Source of the DNA: Gymnorhina tibicen | Taxonomy: Eukaryota; Chordata; Aves; Passeriformes; Artamidae | Length of the DNA stretch: 64,000 nucleotides | Assembly: GCA_013399875.1 (NCBI GenBank) | Contig: VXAZ01001116.1 | Span: forward strand, 2,874,546-2,938,545 | Reading direction: 5' to 3' | In this document: one piece after another, positions 1 through 17,375 of the stretch | Position numbering within the stretch: the first letter of the stretch is position 1 | How the letters are laid out: each line of letters opens with the position of its first letter | Program-made: the position numbers and the translations under genes | The notes under the pieces: model-generated | The model's input: only the letters and a program-made list of their open reading frames with translations | Databases searched by the model: none | What the model was told of the DNA's origin: nothing

Positions 1-3000
1 TGAGCTCTCTGTGACTCAATCATCCAGGCAGTCTGAGTTAATCTTCCACAGGCATTAGTAAATGAGACTGAGTGCTCGAGGGGAAGCCCCCTCTCTCCTC
101 GCTTGGGGGCATGAACGCTTTGCTGTTTCTGTTGCACACACATCTCTGGGGTAGCCAGGAATCCCACTGGTCTCTCCCACAGCTTTGTTAGACACCATCA
201 GACCAGCTATATAGACACCACAGGTTTTGTCCTTTTTTTAACCTCCAAAGGATGGTATACTGAGAAATACTTCTTTTTCCCTAATAATATTGTTGATTTT
301 CAGTTAAAGTGCAGTCAGTTACCTGCTTTCTAATTAAATCAGTGATTACATGAGTTTTATATCCTTCTAGAGTCATCAAATGCCGGGTCAAATACCTTAC
401 AGAACCTGAAACTATGTTACAGTGTCAAGTATTATCAGCCCAGTCTTTTGATCAGCTTAAGCATCAGCTAACCAGCAAAAACTGACTCCCAAATGACCAT
501 GCAGCTTGACATTAACTGTATTGTTCTAATTTAATTCTCCATCAAGAGGGTTCTGCATCAGTCACCCCATCTCTTTTCTTAGGAATAGAGATAAATAGAG
601 AGGCATATACTGCCACAGCATTCAGACATCTGGATCTCAAGCAGTGTTTCAGAGATGACTGTCAATCGTTGTCCATATTAAGAGAACTCCTTTATCAGCC
701 CTGTCCAAACTGGGGTTGCTGGGTATTCACAACTGATATAGAAGCTTTAGCAGATGTGACTCAGCACTCCCCTGAGCCCTGCTGGAGTGGAAAGGATTTA
801 TTACATGATTAGCATATTAATGCTCTCCTGCTTTTCCCCAAATACTGAATACAATATTGGCTGTTCCTGCTTAATCTTTTTTTCCCTCTCTCTCTTTTTT
901 TTTGTTTCTTTAGTTGATTCCACATTTCTGTTTGTTTACTTTGGTATAAGCTCTTTTCTCCCTCCTCTGTTTCAAAAATGCATCACTGTTGTCCACAAGC
1001 CTGTAGACCATATACTGGTCCTGTGGCACATTTGCTTTCTTATCACTTTTCTTCAATAGTCTATCATCTAATTTATATTATTACCGACTTCTCCTTTCTC
1101 ACATTTGTTTCATATTTTTTATACTTCATCACTTTTTCCCTAAGCCAAGGTGATTTTCCAATAAAAAAACTCTTTTTTTTTGCAGTGGACTTCTTCAGTG
1201 CTCCTAACAAATATACAGTCTTCTTGTTTAAACTTTCCTTGCAGAGATTTGATCCAGAATTGGTTTCAGGTTATGAAATTAGCCATTTGGAAGGAACACC
1301 TGTATTTTAAATGTTTGGTATCACTTTGGAATTAAATCCACTAGCAGAAATGTTCCAAAATACCTTTAACTTCAGGGGAAAGATAATTTATATGGAGTGA
1401 AAAATGAGGAGCCTTTTCCAATTTTGGATTAACGAGCCCACAGCTAGAACATTGTATATAGTTCAGAGTACATCCATACTGGACATCTGACATCTGAAAA
1501 GAGGAAGAAAAAGCATGTAAATCAGGACAAAGAGCATTTTTGAAAAATGCTTTAAATAATGAAATTATTTTAACTAACTGCCAAGCGGAAAACGAGAGCA
1601 ATCAAACAAGTGTCTATATGTATCGTTAAGGAGATACATTGCTTATAGGGTTTAAGTAGAATATATGGAAGAAGGAAGACTGAAGAAAATTACAGAGGTG
1701 TACTGGATGGGAGGACAGGGAGTTACTTGGTTCATTTAGGCTGAACTAAGATTGTATATGCCACTTATACACAGAACAGATTTTCTTTGGCATGGAGGAT
1801 GTCAAGAAGATGAGCAAATAGATATTTCACCTTGGTCTGTCCCTGGTTTTATACTCCTATTTTACTCCTTAAAGGCACTGGCTATCCAGGCAGCAAAGCT
1901 AACCAAGGTGGCTTGAACCCTCAGCACTGCTTGTCCAGATCACGGTGGATTTTCTGTGAGATTTATGTACTATTTAACGAAGCAGTGAAAGAAAGAAAAG
2001 AGCCATCCTTTGCACAGCTTTAACTTGGACTCCCTCCAGGATCCGTAGCAGCAGGCAGATGTCAGCACCTCTCTTGGTCATTGCACAGAAAGCTAGTGTC
2101 GAAAATTCTCCTTGACCTGTGTGAGAACGGCGCACCCTGCAGCCATTCAGGCAGTGTGCAGCAGTGCAGCCCTGGGCCAGCTGAACACTGGCTTTGCTAC
2201 CGTTCTCACAGGTAGTCCCCAGCCTGGAAGCTTCCTCCTGTATTCCTACCCTAGGCTGGTCTCCCATGACTTATTCACAGCAATAACATCTGTCACAGAG
2301 CAAACTCAGTCAAGCCCCCAGCCTCCACAGCCCTGAGCAGTCCTTTCTCACCTGTCAGTATCAGGTCCATAGAGCACTGCAGCTTGTCAGCCCCAGGACT
2401 GGAGAGCTGCAACCTCCTCAGCAGTTCCATCTGAGCCAAGGGAGAGCTGATCTCTGCAGTGCTGGGACTGGGACCCCCAGCACACCACCACCACCACAGC
2501 TGATCACACATCTGCTGCCATGTGGAGGCTGCCGGCTGCCTTTGGCACGAGCTGCTGCACCCTCTAACTACACCCAGGAGCTGGACTCAAAGCCAGCTCT
2601 TCCACTGACATCTCCTCAGCACCTTCTTCAAGGCTGCCTGGCAGCAATAACGGGGCTCAGCTGGGACCCAGGACCTTTGGCTGGGATCTGCTTGCAGATC
2701 TTGCTATAACCTGCCAGATCAGGTCAATCCTGGTAGAAACAGCCACGGTGTCCTGTAGCCACCCCTTCCCAAGGGCAGCACCAGACACCCTCGTGTTCCT
2801 CAGAGGCCCCCAGCAATCTCAGAAGAAGCTCCTACAGGATCTTGAATCAGAGCCAGGAAACTGCAGCAGCAAGTGCCGTGCCCGTGGCCACCTTGGCTAT
2901 CCATAGTCTCTGTCTAGAGAAGAGGGCAGCCCCTCTGACAGTCCTCAAACCTTCTCCAGCATGAATTTTAGCTGTTCACTTTTACTGATGATTAACATAT

Positions 3001-3368
3001 CAGCAACAAAGTGCAGTCACAGAAAACAATTGAAGTTTAAATAGTCAAAGATAGTCAATGAGATTTTGGCAAGCACATGGATTGTCAGGTTGCCTGTGCC
3101 TTGTTTGCCATCAAATCATCAAGCTCAAGGTATGGCACATATGACTATCCAAAGTGTGCTGGGTGGGCAGAGAGGAAGAGGATGGGGCTCAGGAAAGGGG
3201 AGAGGAAGAAGTCACTGCACAAAATAGCCAGTGCTGTTCCCCCTTGTGAGAGTCACTGCATCACTTCCCCAGCCCACAGACAAGGCCTGAGGCTGAAGAG
3301 CCCCAGCTGAGTATCTGTGGGTGGGTCCATCCCCATCTCCAGGTGAGGGGGTGTGGCACGGGGTGTCC
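1..3368. other. 5' flank of SYPL1, no gene recognised
   Basis: This stretch holds only short chance reading frames, none resembling a known protein or flanked by convincing splice sites. It is AT-rich at first and moderately GC-rich from about 2.0 to 2.9 kb, without a clear CpG island. A first, non-coding or alternative exon of SYPL1 could lie here or beyond the window edge, but I cannot place one. Confidence 0.5.
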
Positions 3369-3446
3369 CTATAAGGAGGTGCTGGGGATGATGCAGTAGT
3401 TAGCTGGGGCTGGCTCTGGGTTTTGCTGGTTGCCTTAGTCTCTTCC

Positions 3447-7738
<4,292 letters not shown>

Positions 7739-8885
7739 AACACGTTGATATTTTGAAGTGCTTCCACTTTCACATCACACTACCAAGAGCATGGGGCCAT
7801 TAGGATTCATTTCAATAATAACTGATAATTCATATGAACTTCTGTTTTGTACTATGGCTTGACATCAGGTCTTGGGTACTCAAACTGAAGTGTTTAATTA
7901 TCATGAAAAATATTATGTCTTTCAAGGTTGTGCAGCATGAAATTACAGTTTTTGAAGAGCAAAATTTGGAGGTTATCTGGATGCTGACCCCTTCTGGTTC
8001 TTAAATTAGCCTTATAGGAGGGATGGCTGAGAAGCCACTGTATCTGGGTTATTACTGCATGATCTTTAGTTCTGACAAGACATCTCTGAAAAATGGAAAG
8101 TAAATTCTCCCAGGGCATGTGAAAATGCAGTTTAGTTTCTTCCTATCACTGATACCTTGCAAAAGTTGCCTGAGTAGAATTCATAGCTCTGTCAAAGTTG
8201 CAGCCAAGACATGTAGGTTCCAGGTACTCCTTTCAGATCATTGTATCAAATCTGCTGCTGGCCCTGTCAGGAAGGACATTACTTCTATTTTCAATATGTT
8301 GTTACTGTTTAATGGCTTGAGACAATCTCTGAACAAGGAGATTTTTGAATGAGTTCATAGCTTCTAGTCTCACTACTGTGAGAGCTTGTATATGCGTGCA
8401 ATAGATGATTTAAATGCTTGAAGGAGGTGGGGGAGGAAGGAAAAATAGAGTATTGCCCAAAACATTTAAAAATACTGTAGAAATCAAAGTTGTAATACTC
8501 TGCTACTGCTTAGGCTTCTTTGTATTACTTTTGTGGTGCATGAATGAAGTTTGTGTGTGAAAGGGTGTAAGGGGAGAGGTCTGAATATGACAAATTCTTC
8601 ATTGGTGATGTTCAGCTCATTCACTGACAACAATATTTGGGTCTTCTCATATGGACTTCTTTATTAAGGTGTCTGACTCCCTGTGAATTGCTCAGAACAA
8701 ATGTTTTGACAAACCTAGTAAGAAAGCTGTCCAGTTTTTTGTTTGTTTAAACTGTTTATGATGAAAATAGATATAATACTGTGTATATAATGCAAATTGT
8801 AATTGTTCAGTGTGCCAGAGCTGTTGACCTTCTGTTAGTAAACTCTGGTCTCAAAGGGTATAATAAAGTCAGTATGACTGCTGCT
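7739..8885 (+). other. SYPL1: SYPL1 3' untranslated region
   Basis: AT-rich non-coding sequence runs from the SYPL1 stop codon to about 20 nt beyond a canonical poly(A) signal. The exact cleavage position is inferred from the usual 10-30 nt spacing. Confidence 0.75.
8862..8867 (+). terminator. Poly(A) signal AATAAA of SYPL1
   Basis: A canonical AATAAA lies about 1.1 kb after the SYPL1 stop codon. A GT-rich stretch (tgtgccttgggtc, from about 8893) lies at the usual position of a downstream element. Confidence 0.75.
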
Positions 8886-11800
8886 GAAAGAATGTGCCTT
8901 GGGTCTTTACTGCTGTAGCAGTGGATGCAAATGCATTGGCTTTGCAGGTTCTGGGGCACGGCTCTAGTGCTGCTGCCCGTGTTGGCTAAAGGAGTCACCT
9001 GTGCCACAGGATGGGCTTTTACACTGGGGGCCTGTGGTTTTTTGTAAAGAGGACTATGTATCACTCCTGGAGGCTACTGCTGCCTGGTGCTGCTCAGCAC
9101 TTCTTTCTGTCAGCTCAGAGAAGGGGCTTTTATAACTATCCAGAATTTCATTTGAATTGCCTTTTGGAAGAGGTAATAAGTGCAATTTTCACTTGTTTAC
9201 ATCACTGTGCAAGTTTATTTATTTAAAAATACATATTTCATCCTAAAATCTAAAACTCCTATTTTCATATTGTCTAAGAAAAAAATACGATAATTACACC
9301 TTAGTTAGGTTTTTCAGTCTTTGGAATTTAAGGTTACACATGATGTGGCTAAAATATTTTTTATTAATCTTTTTAATATTTTTAACAGAACCATGTTCCT
9401 GTCTACTTATGTGCTTATCTACTTCGTCTCAAAAAACCAGACCTGTTAGTCATTGGCACAGCCTAGTTATAAAATGGCAATTGTGAGTATTTTTGCATAC
9501 ATGAGAGCAGTAATGACTTAGATCAGTACAGGCCTCATTGATGGCTGAGGTCTAGCCAACAAGTGTGAAATAGAGTTGGAAAGCTTAGCACACTGACTGA
9601 TTGGTTCAACAAAAACATAAGTTTCATATGCACTCTAAAAGACGTCCCTAGTTTCCTTAGGGTTGAAACTTACCCTTACACTTTTTGTAGAAGAAACAGG
9701 TGCATCCCATCCCCAGAGTGCTTTCCTTCAAAAGACAAGGAGATGGAACATGGCAGGCAGGACTATATCTGGTAAAGTAGAGACTCACAAGTAAGTGGTT
9801 GTGTTTTGTAGAAATTCAGGCTGCCTCTGTGTCTGTCCCACAGAGCTAAATGCAGAGCCAGGTTGCTGTTAACAGGCCAAGATAAGCATGAGGTGCAGTC
9901 CACAGCAAGCAAGATTTTAAAAAAGGAAAATTAACCCCATGTGCACTTCTGGCTCATTAGGATAAAGCTTGTTTCCCTTTGTAGGGGGGAGGGACTGATG
10001 CAGAATACTGCAGGCTTTGATGACTGCTCGAGTCCTGCAGCTGAGATGAAATGGAAAGCATCATGCAGCGGGAGCAAGCAGCTGCTCTCATTTACCCTGG
10101 AAGCCCACAAAGGGCTGAGCGGTCTTTGCCTTTGAATTAACATCGTATTTGTGCTGGCAGCAGCAAAACATTCAGTGTCTTGTTTACTCATACTGGGGGA
10201 GAGGGAAGACTGTCTGATTTACCAGCTTTATCTTGACTGCACAAAAATCATCATTGCTATCAGGAGATGCAGTGTGCTTGATCCCTCTCTACTGAGGGAA
10301 CAAAGGGCCTGGATCTCTGCCAGCTCTCTACAGGTAAGTAATCCTCAGCTGGCAGCAATTTTTCTTGCAGCTGTCAGTGGAGCAAGCTCATAAAAATCCT
10401 CTCATACTGCAGGAATTATTCTGGTAGCAGACTATAGTTATGCAGTCCTAGCAAGTCAAGTGCTGTATGATCCCTGCTATGATGCTAGAGAGGGGGATTT
10501 TGATCAGAAACCCACGGTGGGAAGAAAGGCTGTACAGTGGCCGTGAAGGAAAATAAAGCTTCAGCATAACGTAGCAATAGAGAACTCCTTAGTGAAGAAT
10601 AGACTCCATTAGCATTAGGAGGTGTTTAAGGAAGCAAGTATGTTGTGGTTTCGGCTGCTGTGACCAGTGGTCTGGCAGCCAGGCCTCTGTGACAATGCTG
10701 AGAAATGTACATTCTGTGTGTGCGAGCTCCCAGGAGACAGTCCCTGCTGTGGGAGCTGGTGTGGTGTCAGTGTTGGTTGAGAGCTTTGCCAGCAACCTGC
10801 AGGAAAAGCAGTGGGAAATCAAATCCAAGAGAGATCTGGCAATGTCAAATCCCCAGGAGCCAGTGCTGACAGTGCAGAATGTTGTCACTCTGGGGTCTGT
10901 GTCCCTTTGGCCCTGTCACCCCAGTGAGCAAACCCATCTGCAGCACAGGTTGGGGCTGGGACACTGGAACACCTGCTGACAGGCCAGCAGCATTGCTAGA
11001 ATTGATTGTACTGGAGCCAAACAGTGCTTTGTGATGGGTGCTGAACTCCTCAAGGCTCTGGCTCTGCTGCACACTTGGCTAGCAGTGGAAGCTGTGGGTG
11101 TGGAGTTCTCCCTGAATGTGAGAAAGAAGACAGATGCCACCTTGATGTGACGAGCTGTAAGACTGTGGCTTTATCACCTGCTCACGGACACAGGGTAGCT
11201 GCAGCCTGTTTGTCTTTCCCTATTGCCTAGAACTGAGCAGCCCATAAGGCTGGGGCCATGCTGTGTGGCTCTGTGCTGGTTTGGCTGCCTGCCCTACTAC
11301 AAACTCCTGGGGAGCTGGTAGGGTACCTCACGCTTGGAAACTGCCTGAAGACAGTCCCTGATGCTTCCACAAAGGCCCCACTCTTGAGCAAGTCATGATG
11401 GCACATCAAACATTCTGGGTCATCATGGATCATCTATTTTTATTCTTGTGGCAGTACTTAGTATGTGTTCATTCCTAATATATTTGCTATATTGCCTAAA
11501 GCAAAGTTGTCACAGAGACCAGAATCAGAAGCCAGATTCTGCTGCTTAATCACCTTGAAATACTAAGCTGAATAATTAATTAGTTGAAAGCATGCTACAG
11601 GATAGGAGTGCATCCCCATCCCTTAAATATTAGGGGATGAGGAAGTTTTCTTCAAGTTTAAGATCCAGTCCTTGTACATTAACAACACTATAGAGCTGCA
11701 TTTTAGAGACTGACTCAAATGTGGAATTCACTTCTGGCATGTCAAGTGAATCCAGGTATACCCTTATAAACACTGCCCTCCTACAGATGCTACATATTTA

Positions 11801-14800
11801 GAGCAGGGAAAAAGAAATTAAAATGTCAGACTTGTGTTTTTTAGAAATTTTCCTTATACTTTTCACTTGCAGCTTCCAAAAACTTGCCTGTACTCAGTAG
11901 CACTCTTCTTGCCTAGATATTTCATTCTTCATCCTGAGTTGGGAAGGCAGCAACATAGAGCTGTGTTGTGCTATCCTTAAAATTTGTGCCCACATGGACA
12001 CAGTCAAAGGTTTTGCCCTTTGTTCCAAGACAAGCATGCTAGGTGCTAGGGAAATAGGTGCCAACCCTGACCATATTTTTCTTTCACTCTTTCCTTAAGG
12101 AAGTCTGCCTCTGCCAGATCCTATTCTCTGCTATCCATGTTTTCAGTTAATGTTTCACTGTGGGTTCTGCTTGGCTGACACTGGAATGTTCCCTCAGGTG
12201 CTTCTTCTTTTTTTTTTTTTCCCCTTACCTCCTGGACCAAACCCATAATACTCAGAAAGAGTATTCTTCTAGCTCTCTAAGTAGGTTCCCTCTCATTCTG
12301 CTACATCAGCATTTTTTGCAAATAATAGGGGTGTATTTGGACAGCTGGTTCTCATAATCCATCAGGCCCATGACATCTGATTGATTTTTGTTGCTGCCAG
12401 GAGATTTTGTTGGAAGGGACTTTTGGATGTTTGCAAGTACCTGTGCCCTATCAGCAATGGGTGGTTTGTACTTGCTATTACATCCTGTCAACAATTGAGC
12501 AACTCCTCATTTATTCATAAAACATGCTCTGTCTTTTCTTGGCTTGTGACTTCATGTTATTGCTGCCAGCTGCATTTCCTCCTTACCTGTCTGTGCAGCC
12601 CTTTGACTTAATGCAGTCATGGAGGAGGCTGTATGCTTACACTTTACTCACAATCTGAGTAAAAACTGGTATTAGCACAAGCTTTAATCAATTCACCTGT
12701 TTCATTTCAATTTAATTCAAAGTTTGAAGTAGCCCACACTCAAGTCCAGAGTTGTTGCTTTCTGTGGCCTAAGATCAGCAGCTGAATCCCCTGAGTTATT
12801 TCTTGTCATGTAAAGCAGTAGTCATTTTATGTGCTGTGCCCCCCAGGTTTGGGATGATATTCCCTCTGTTGTTATACATGCTGCTCTTCCCAGCTCCTTT
12901 TCATTTTTCTCATTTATACATAACATCGCCTAAATCATCTTCCTCTGGTGACTTCAAATCTAATTCTCCACCACTTTCTGCAGATACAGCAGCTATTTTT
13001 AATTTTTGCATCCCAATCTGCTTTTGCAAGCATCTAATTTTGGCTTCACATTTAATGTGATCAGGTTCCCTCAGAGCTCTCCTTTGCTCTGGGGTGAATG
13101 GCTGCACTGTGCATGCTAATCCTTCTGCTGGATTCTCCTGCTTTATGCTTCTGTGGCTTTTCTTTCCCTTTTTCTGGATTGAAAATACTATATTTCACTA
13201 TTACCTTTATGAGCCACTAGACTGTAATCCTTTCCAAGTTTTGTAGTATTTTCTTTTTAAACAGCTTTCAGATCAGAGAAATTATTTTCTGCTTTTACAC
13301 TGGCTCTAGCACAACAAAATGTTTTAGCTGCTCCCTCCACAGTCACATTAATACAGGAATTGTATCCTCAGGTTTCATTTCAGATCACTCTAAAATAGCT
13401 GGAGAACACTTATTCTATATTGTGCCTGATTCTATGAGCTGAAATGGCATACCTCTTCTTCCACGGAGAGGTGGCTGTAGCATGGAAGATCTTGGGGGTG
13501 GTTTTTTTTGTAGATTCTCTTACATTGCTCAGACTTTCAGTTGGCATTTGGGTGGCATTAGTGGCTTGTTGAGGTCTCTGCCTGCAGTGACATAAAGATT
13601 GCTGTCCAGCAAAGAAACAAAAGACTGCAAACTGTAAAGGACAGATGCTATCTAATGAAAAAAAATCTTTTTCTGGTACCCTGCACCAGCGTAGTCTGCA
13701 CAAAGCAAAAGGAGACTGTGATGCCTTGAGACTGAATTTGACCTACTCTTACACAAGGGCTTCACAGAATATAGCATCGGGAGATTTCCCTCTCTTCAAA
13801 AGGGCCAGTGTTGGCTCTGGGCCCTTTACTGACATGGTGTGCTCCTACTGCCCTGGAACAGGTCCTGTTTACACCATGGAAACAGCCTGCAGTTCAACTG
13901 GACATTTCACTTTGAGCTGACCAGCAAACAAAAGATCCCTGATCAGAAGCAGAAGAGGACACAACATTCTAATAATGAGTCCAAAGGAGAAAAACTGCGA
14001 TAGTGTTCTTCAAGATGCAGCAGCTCAGAGCTGAACTTAGGGTTTTCAGAGGTTCCCAGTAGTGACTACGGCACGCAAGGCCACATCCTTATGCCAGTAT
14101 ACAAGCCATGATCCCAAGCACAACACCAGCAGTACCCCTGGAGAGGACTCATACAGAAATTGGCATGGTACTGGGAAGGTCTCTTCCTAGAAGATCATGA
14201 ATGCAGGTAGATCAAGCAATTATGATTAGAGAATAAAGTAGTATGTGCTAGTAGAGGAGATGAGGGTGATTATTTTTAGCTTTAGTTTCCACAGAGACTG
14301 TGCATCAAAAGTAATGAGAAAGGACTGGCAGGCACAGGAGTCTTTTTTGCATTCAGCTCCATGAAGAGCATCTCAAGGATGAAGCTAGACCAAGAAATGA
14401 ATTTGAGAAATACTTTGGTAAGTAAAAAAGCCAAAGGGCCTGTATTTCCTTCTTGTCCTGAGGCCCTGAAAGCTCTTAATCAAGGAAGTAATTTAATTTT
14501 GAACTTTACTGGTTGTCTGGTTTAACATGTGGCCAGTGTGGGCACTTCAGAGCTTTCAACATTTTCTTGCTGGAAACTTGGAAGGTCTGTTCTTTCTTCT
14601 TCAAGAGACCATGAACTTATTTTTCCATGAGCTGAGTAGTTGTATGGATTTACAGCAAGTGCAATTGGCCTCCAGGCTGTAATGATGGAGTGATGGAGTT
14701 TTACTTGCCATGCATATGTGCTAGTGCCCCAAAATGGGCTGGAAGGATCAGTCCCTTTGGATTAATCCCTTGAGCTGCCCTTCATTTGCAACCACCCGTC

Positions 14801-16374
14801 ATGACCTACAGCTAACAAAGCTGAAAGGACAGTGAATCTTTCATGCAAGAAGAGCCAGCAGAGTGATTACAGCCAAGTTCTGGCTGGAGGCACCCTGGGA
14901 CTGGCTGCGGCTTTTTTTGTTAAGTGGGTAAGTTCATGCTCTTTTAACTCTGTGGAAAAAGCTTCTGGATCAGTGATGGGGCAGGATCTCTTCAGGAGCA
15001 TGTAAGAACATGGTATTGATTCAACACTGGCTGTGCATGAGGTAATCCCTGTCCTGACTTAAGTGTCAGAACAACACTGAAATACTGTCCTGAACTGTCT
15101 GTTACTTCAGTTCTTTGTTGATCATCTGAGCTGTCTCCCTCACTCCATGTGCAACAGTGGTGGGGAGGGGACAAAAGGTATCAGGTACAAGCTGCAGCTC
15201 TACTGGTCCTGGAGGGTGCAGTAATGTGGGTTAGCTGCCCCATGGACACCATCCACCCTGTGCAGACAGACAAGGAGAGCTACACCAATGCTCTGCTCGC
15301 TTCCCCTTTCTCTCTCATCCCCTTCAGCACCAGTGGGGTTGGTAGGATGCCAAAACACATCCTGGTATCAGGCAAAGTAGTTCAGGAAATTCCTCACTGA
15401 GGTTTATATATCACTGTTGGACAGCACTGTTGCTGTTGGACATTGGTGGGACTCTGGGCAGGCTCAAATGGGGTGTTCAGATATTTGGGGAGGCTTTTGG
15501 GGTAGTGATTGACAGGACAAGGTTTCAAACTTCTTCAGATGCTTTCAGAGCTGGGTAGTGGCTGAATAAGTGAGGTTTCATATCTGGATCTTAGTCCTCA
15601 CCTTTTAATATTTCATAGCAAGCAAATACTACTGTATTTTGGTATGGGGACTAGGAAATACCCTTTGGCAGAAAGTCACTGGCAGAAAGTGGTGTTCATT
15701 TTGTTCTCTTTGAATGCTGTCATTTTCCTAAACTGCTTTTTCTTCCCCCTGAAACTTTGGGGGTGTCTGATTTCATAGATGCTTCTTCCACAGGCTGCAT
15801 GCTTTTATGTCTGTAAGGACGTTTCAGAGTAAATGTATTAAACAGCCAGCCCTGGTGCTGGTAGTTAACAGAGAAACCTCAGCCTCCTCTCTAGGTGTCA
15901 GTGTGGTTACACTGCTTGCATGAAGTGGAAAGATGTGATCAGGCTGGATATTGCAGGGAGGAGCATTTAGAAATTCAGTGTGAAAATGGATTAAATATGG
16001 TTCCTTCTTGCTTTGGTGTCCATGGCTGTGCAGAGAACTGCCAGAGCATCCTTCCCTACCTGCCGGTTGCATCCAGTCTGCGTGGATGTAAAAGAGTAGG
16101 TGATGAAGTACAGGAGCACCCATCCTGTGTCTCAGATAAACAGCAAGGAATGGGTCCGGTTCAGTGTGGCAAAGGGAAGAGCTCAAAGCAAACAGAAAAT
16201 AGGTCATTTGATCTTTCCTGGAGTGACCCAGTGTGCTCTGCAACGGATTAATCCTATAAGGGGATCATCTCCTTCTGGATACGCCTGCATTGCTATGGCG
16301 CCTTAGGGTCCGGCTTTTCTACCTCGCTTTTCTCAAATTTACTTTTCTTTCTGCCTCACCCTGTCTCCCAAGCC
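8886..16374. other. Intergenic interval, no gene recognised
   Basis: This is the first part of the tail-to-tail gap between SYPL1 and CDHR3. Open frames are short, in all phases, and lack recognisable domains or splice context. I see no RNA gene and no clear transposon. Short T or A runs (for example near 12210) are the only low-complexity sequence. Confidence 0.5.
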
Positions 16375-16735
16375 CTGCAGCCGCCTCCGCTCCGCTGCTG
16401 GGGCCCCGTGCCGATGCGGGAGTGTGCGGGGCAGCCCGAGAGGAGCCCCCGGGGCGCGGCGCTGCCTGTCCCGGCCGGGCGCTGGGGTCGGTGTTACCGC
16501 GGAGCTGCGGCAGCGCCGGGGCCGCTCCCAGTGCCGGGAGCCCGGAGCCCCGGGCAGGGCTGGGGGAGCCCAGGCAGCAGGAGCAGGAGCTGTTCGCACA
16601 CCCTGCAGCCGTGCTGCCGTGGGGGGAACGCCTGCCTCCGCTTCCCCTTCTCAAGTGCTGTCCATCCCCTGCCTCCCCTCTTTGCCAGCGGCGCTCGGGG
16701 AGAGTTTCAGCTGACCGGTCACTGACCGGACGGCA
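16375..16735. promoter_or_regulatory. CpG-island-like block not attached to a known gene
   Basis: About 25 CpG dinucleotides fall within 16381-16560, against an AT-rich, CpG-poor surrounding, and several overlapping frames are open simply because of base composition. In birds such blocks usually mark promoters. Neither neighbouring gene starts here: both have their 3' ends towards this interval. A donor-like GTGAGG occurs on the - strand at 16359-16354. It could be a promoter of an unannotated transcript, an enhancer, or a GC-rich remnant. Confidence 0.5.
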
Positions 16736-16875
16736 CAGAGCCCTTCTCTGCCATCGCTTTCAGCACCTGCAGGAAAGGAGAGCTGGCTGGAGTGAACCGG
16801 GACCTGGCCAGCGAAGGGGGTGCTGGGGCTTCTCCTCCCCTTGGGGCCGGTGTGGCCAGGGGTGCTCATGTTGTT

Positions 16876-17375
16876 ACAGAATCACAGAATAATTAGGGTT
16901 GGAAGGGACTTTTGGAGAACATCTAGTCCACCCCCCTTGCCAAGGCAGGATCACCAAAATCAGGTTACACAGGAACGTGTCTGGGTGGGTTTCGAATATC
17001 TCCAGAGAGTGAGACTCCATGACATCCCTGGGCAGCCTGTTCCAGTGCTCTGTCACGCTCAACATAAAGAAGGTCTTCCTAATTTTGAGGTGGAATTTCT
17101 TGTGATTTTTTTATGGCCATTGCTCCTTATCCTGTCGCTGGCACCACTGAAAATAGTCTGGCACATCCTCTTGGCACTGGCCTTTGAGATATTTATGCTG
17201 AGATCCCCTCTGTCTTCTCTAGATTAAGCAGGCCCAGCTCCTGCAGTCTCTCCTCATGAGAGATGCTCCAGACCCCTCACTGTCTTTGTTGCCCTTTGCT
17301 GGACACTCTCCAGCAGCTCCCTGTCTTTCCACCCTGTCTCCTCACAGGGTGCTGTGCCCAGAGCTGTGCTAAATG
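16876..17375 (-). mobile_element. CR1 LINE 3' fragment
   Basis: The block begins with tcacagaataattagggttgg, the reverse complement of the avian CR1 3' end, and continues through recognisable CR1 stretches (agtccacc, gggcagcctgttccag, ctgcagtctctcctcatgag, ctggacactctccagcagct). The element therefore reads on the - strand and is 5'-truncated near 17375. It lies just beside the CpG-rich block. No reverse-transcriptase frame is intact. Confidence 0.88.

Noticed and set aside
16290..16892. 200-residue + strand open frame over the CpG block
   Set aside because: Several frames on both strands are open together here because GC-rich DNA has few stops. The product is low-complexity, rich in Ala, Arg, Gly and Pro, with no domain.
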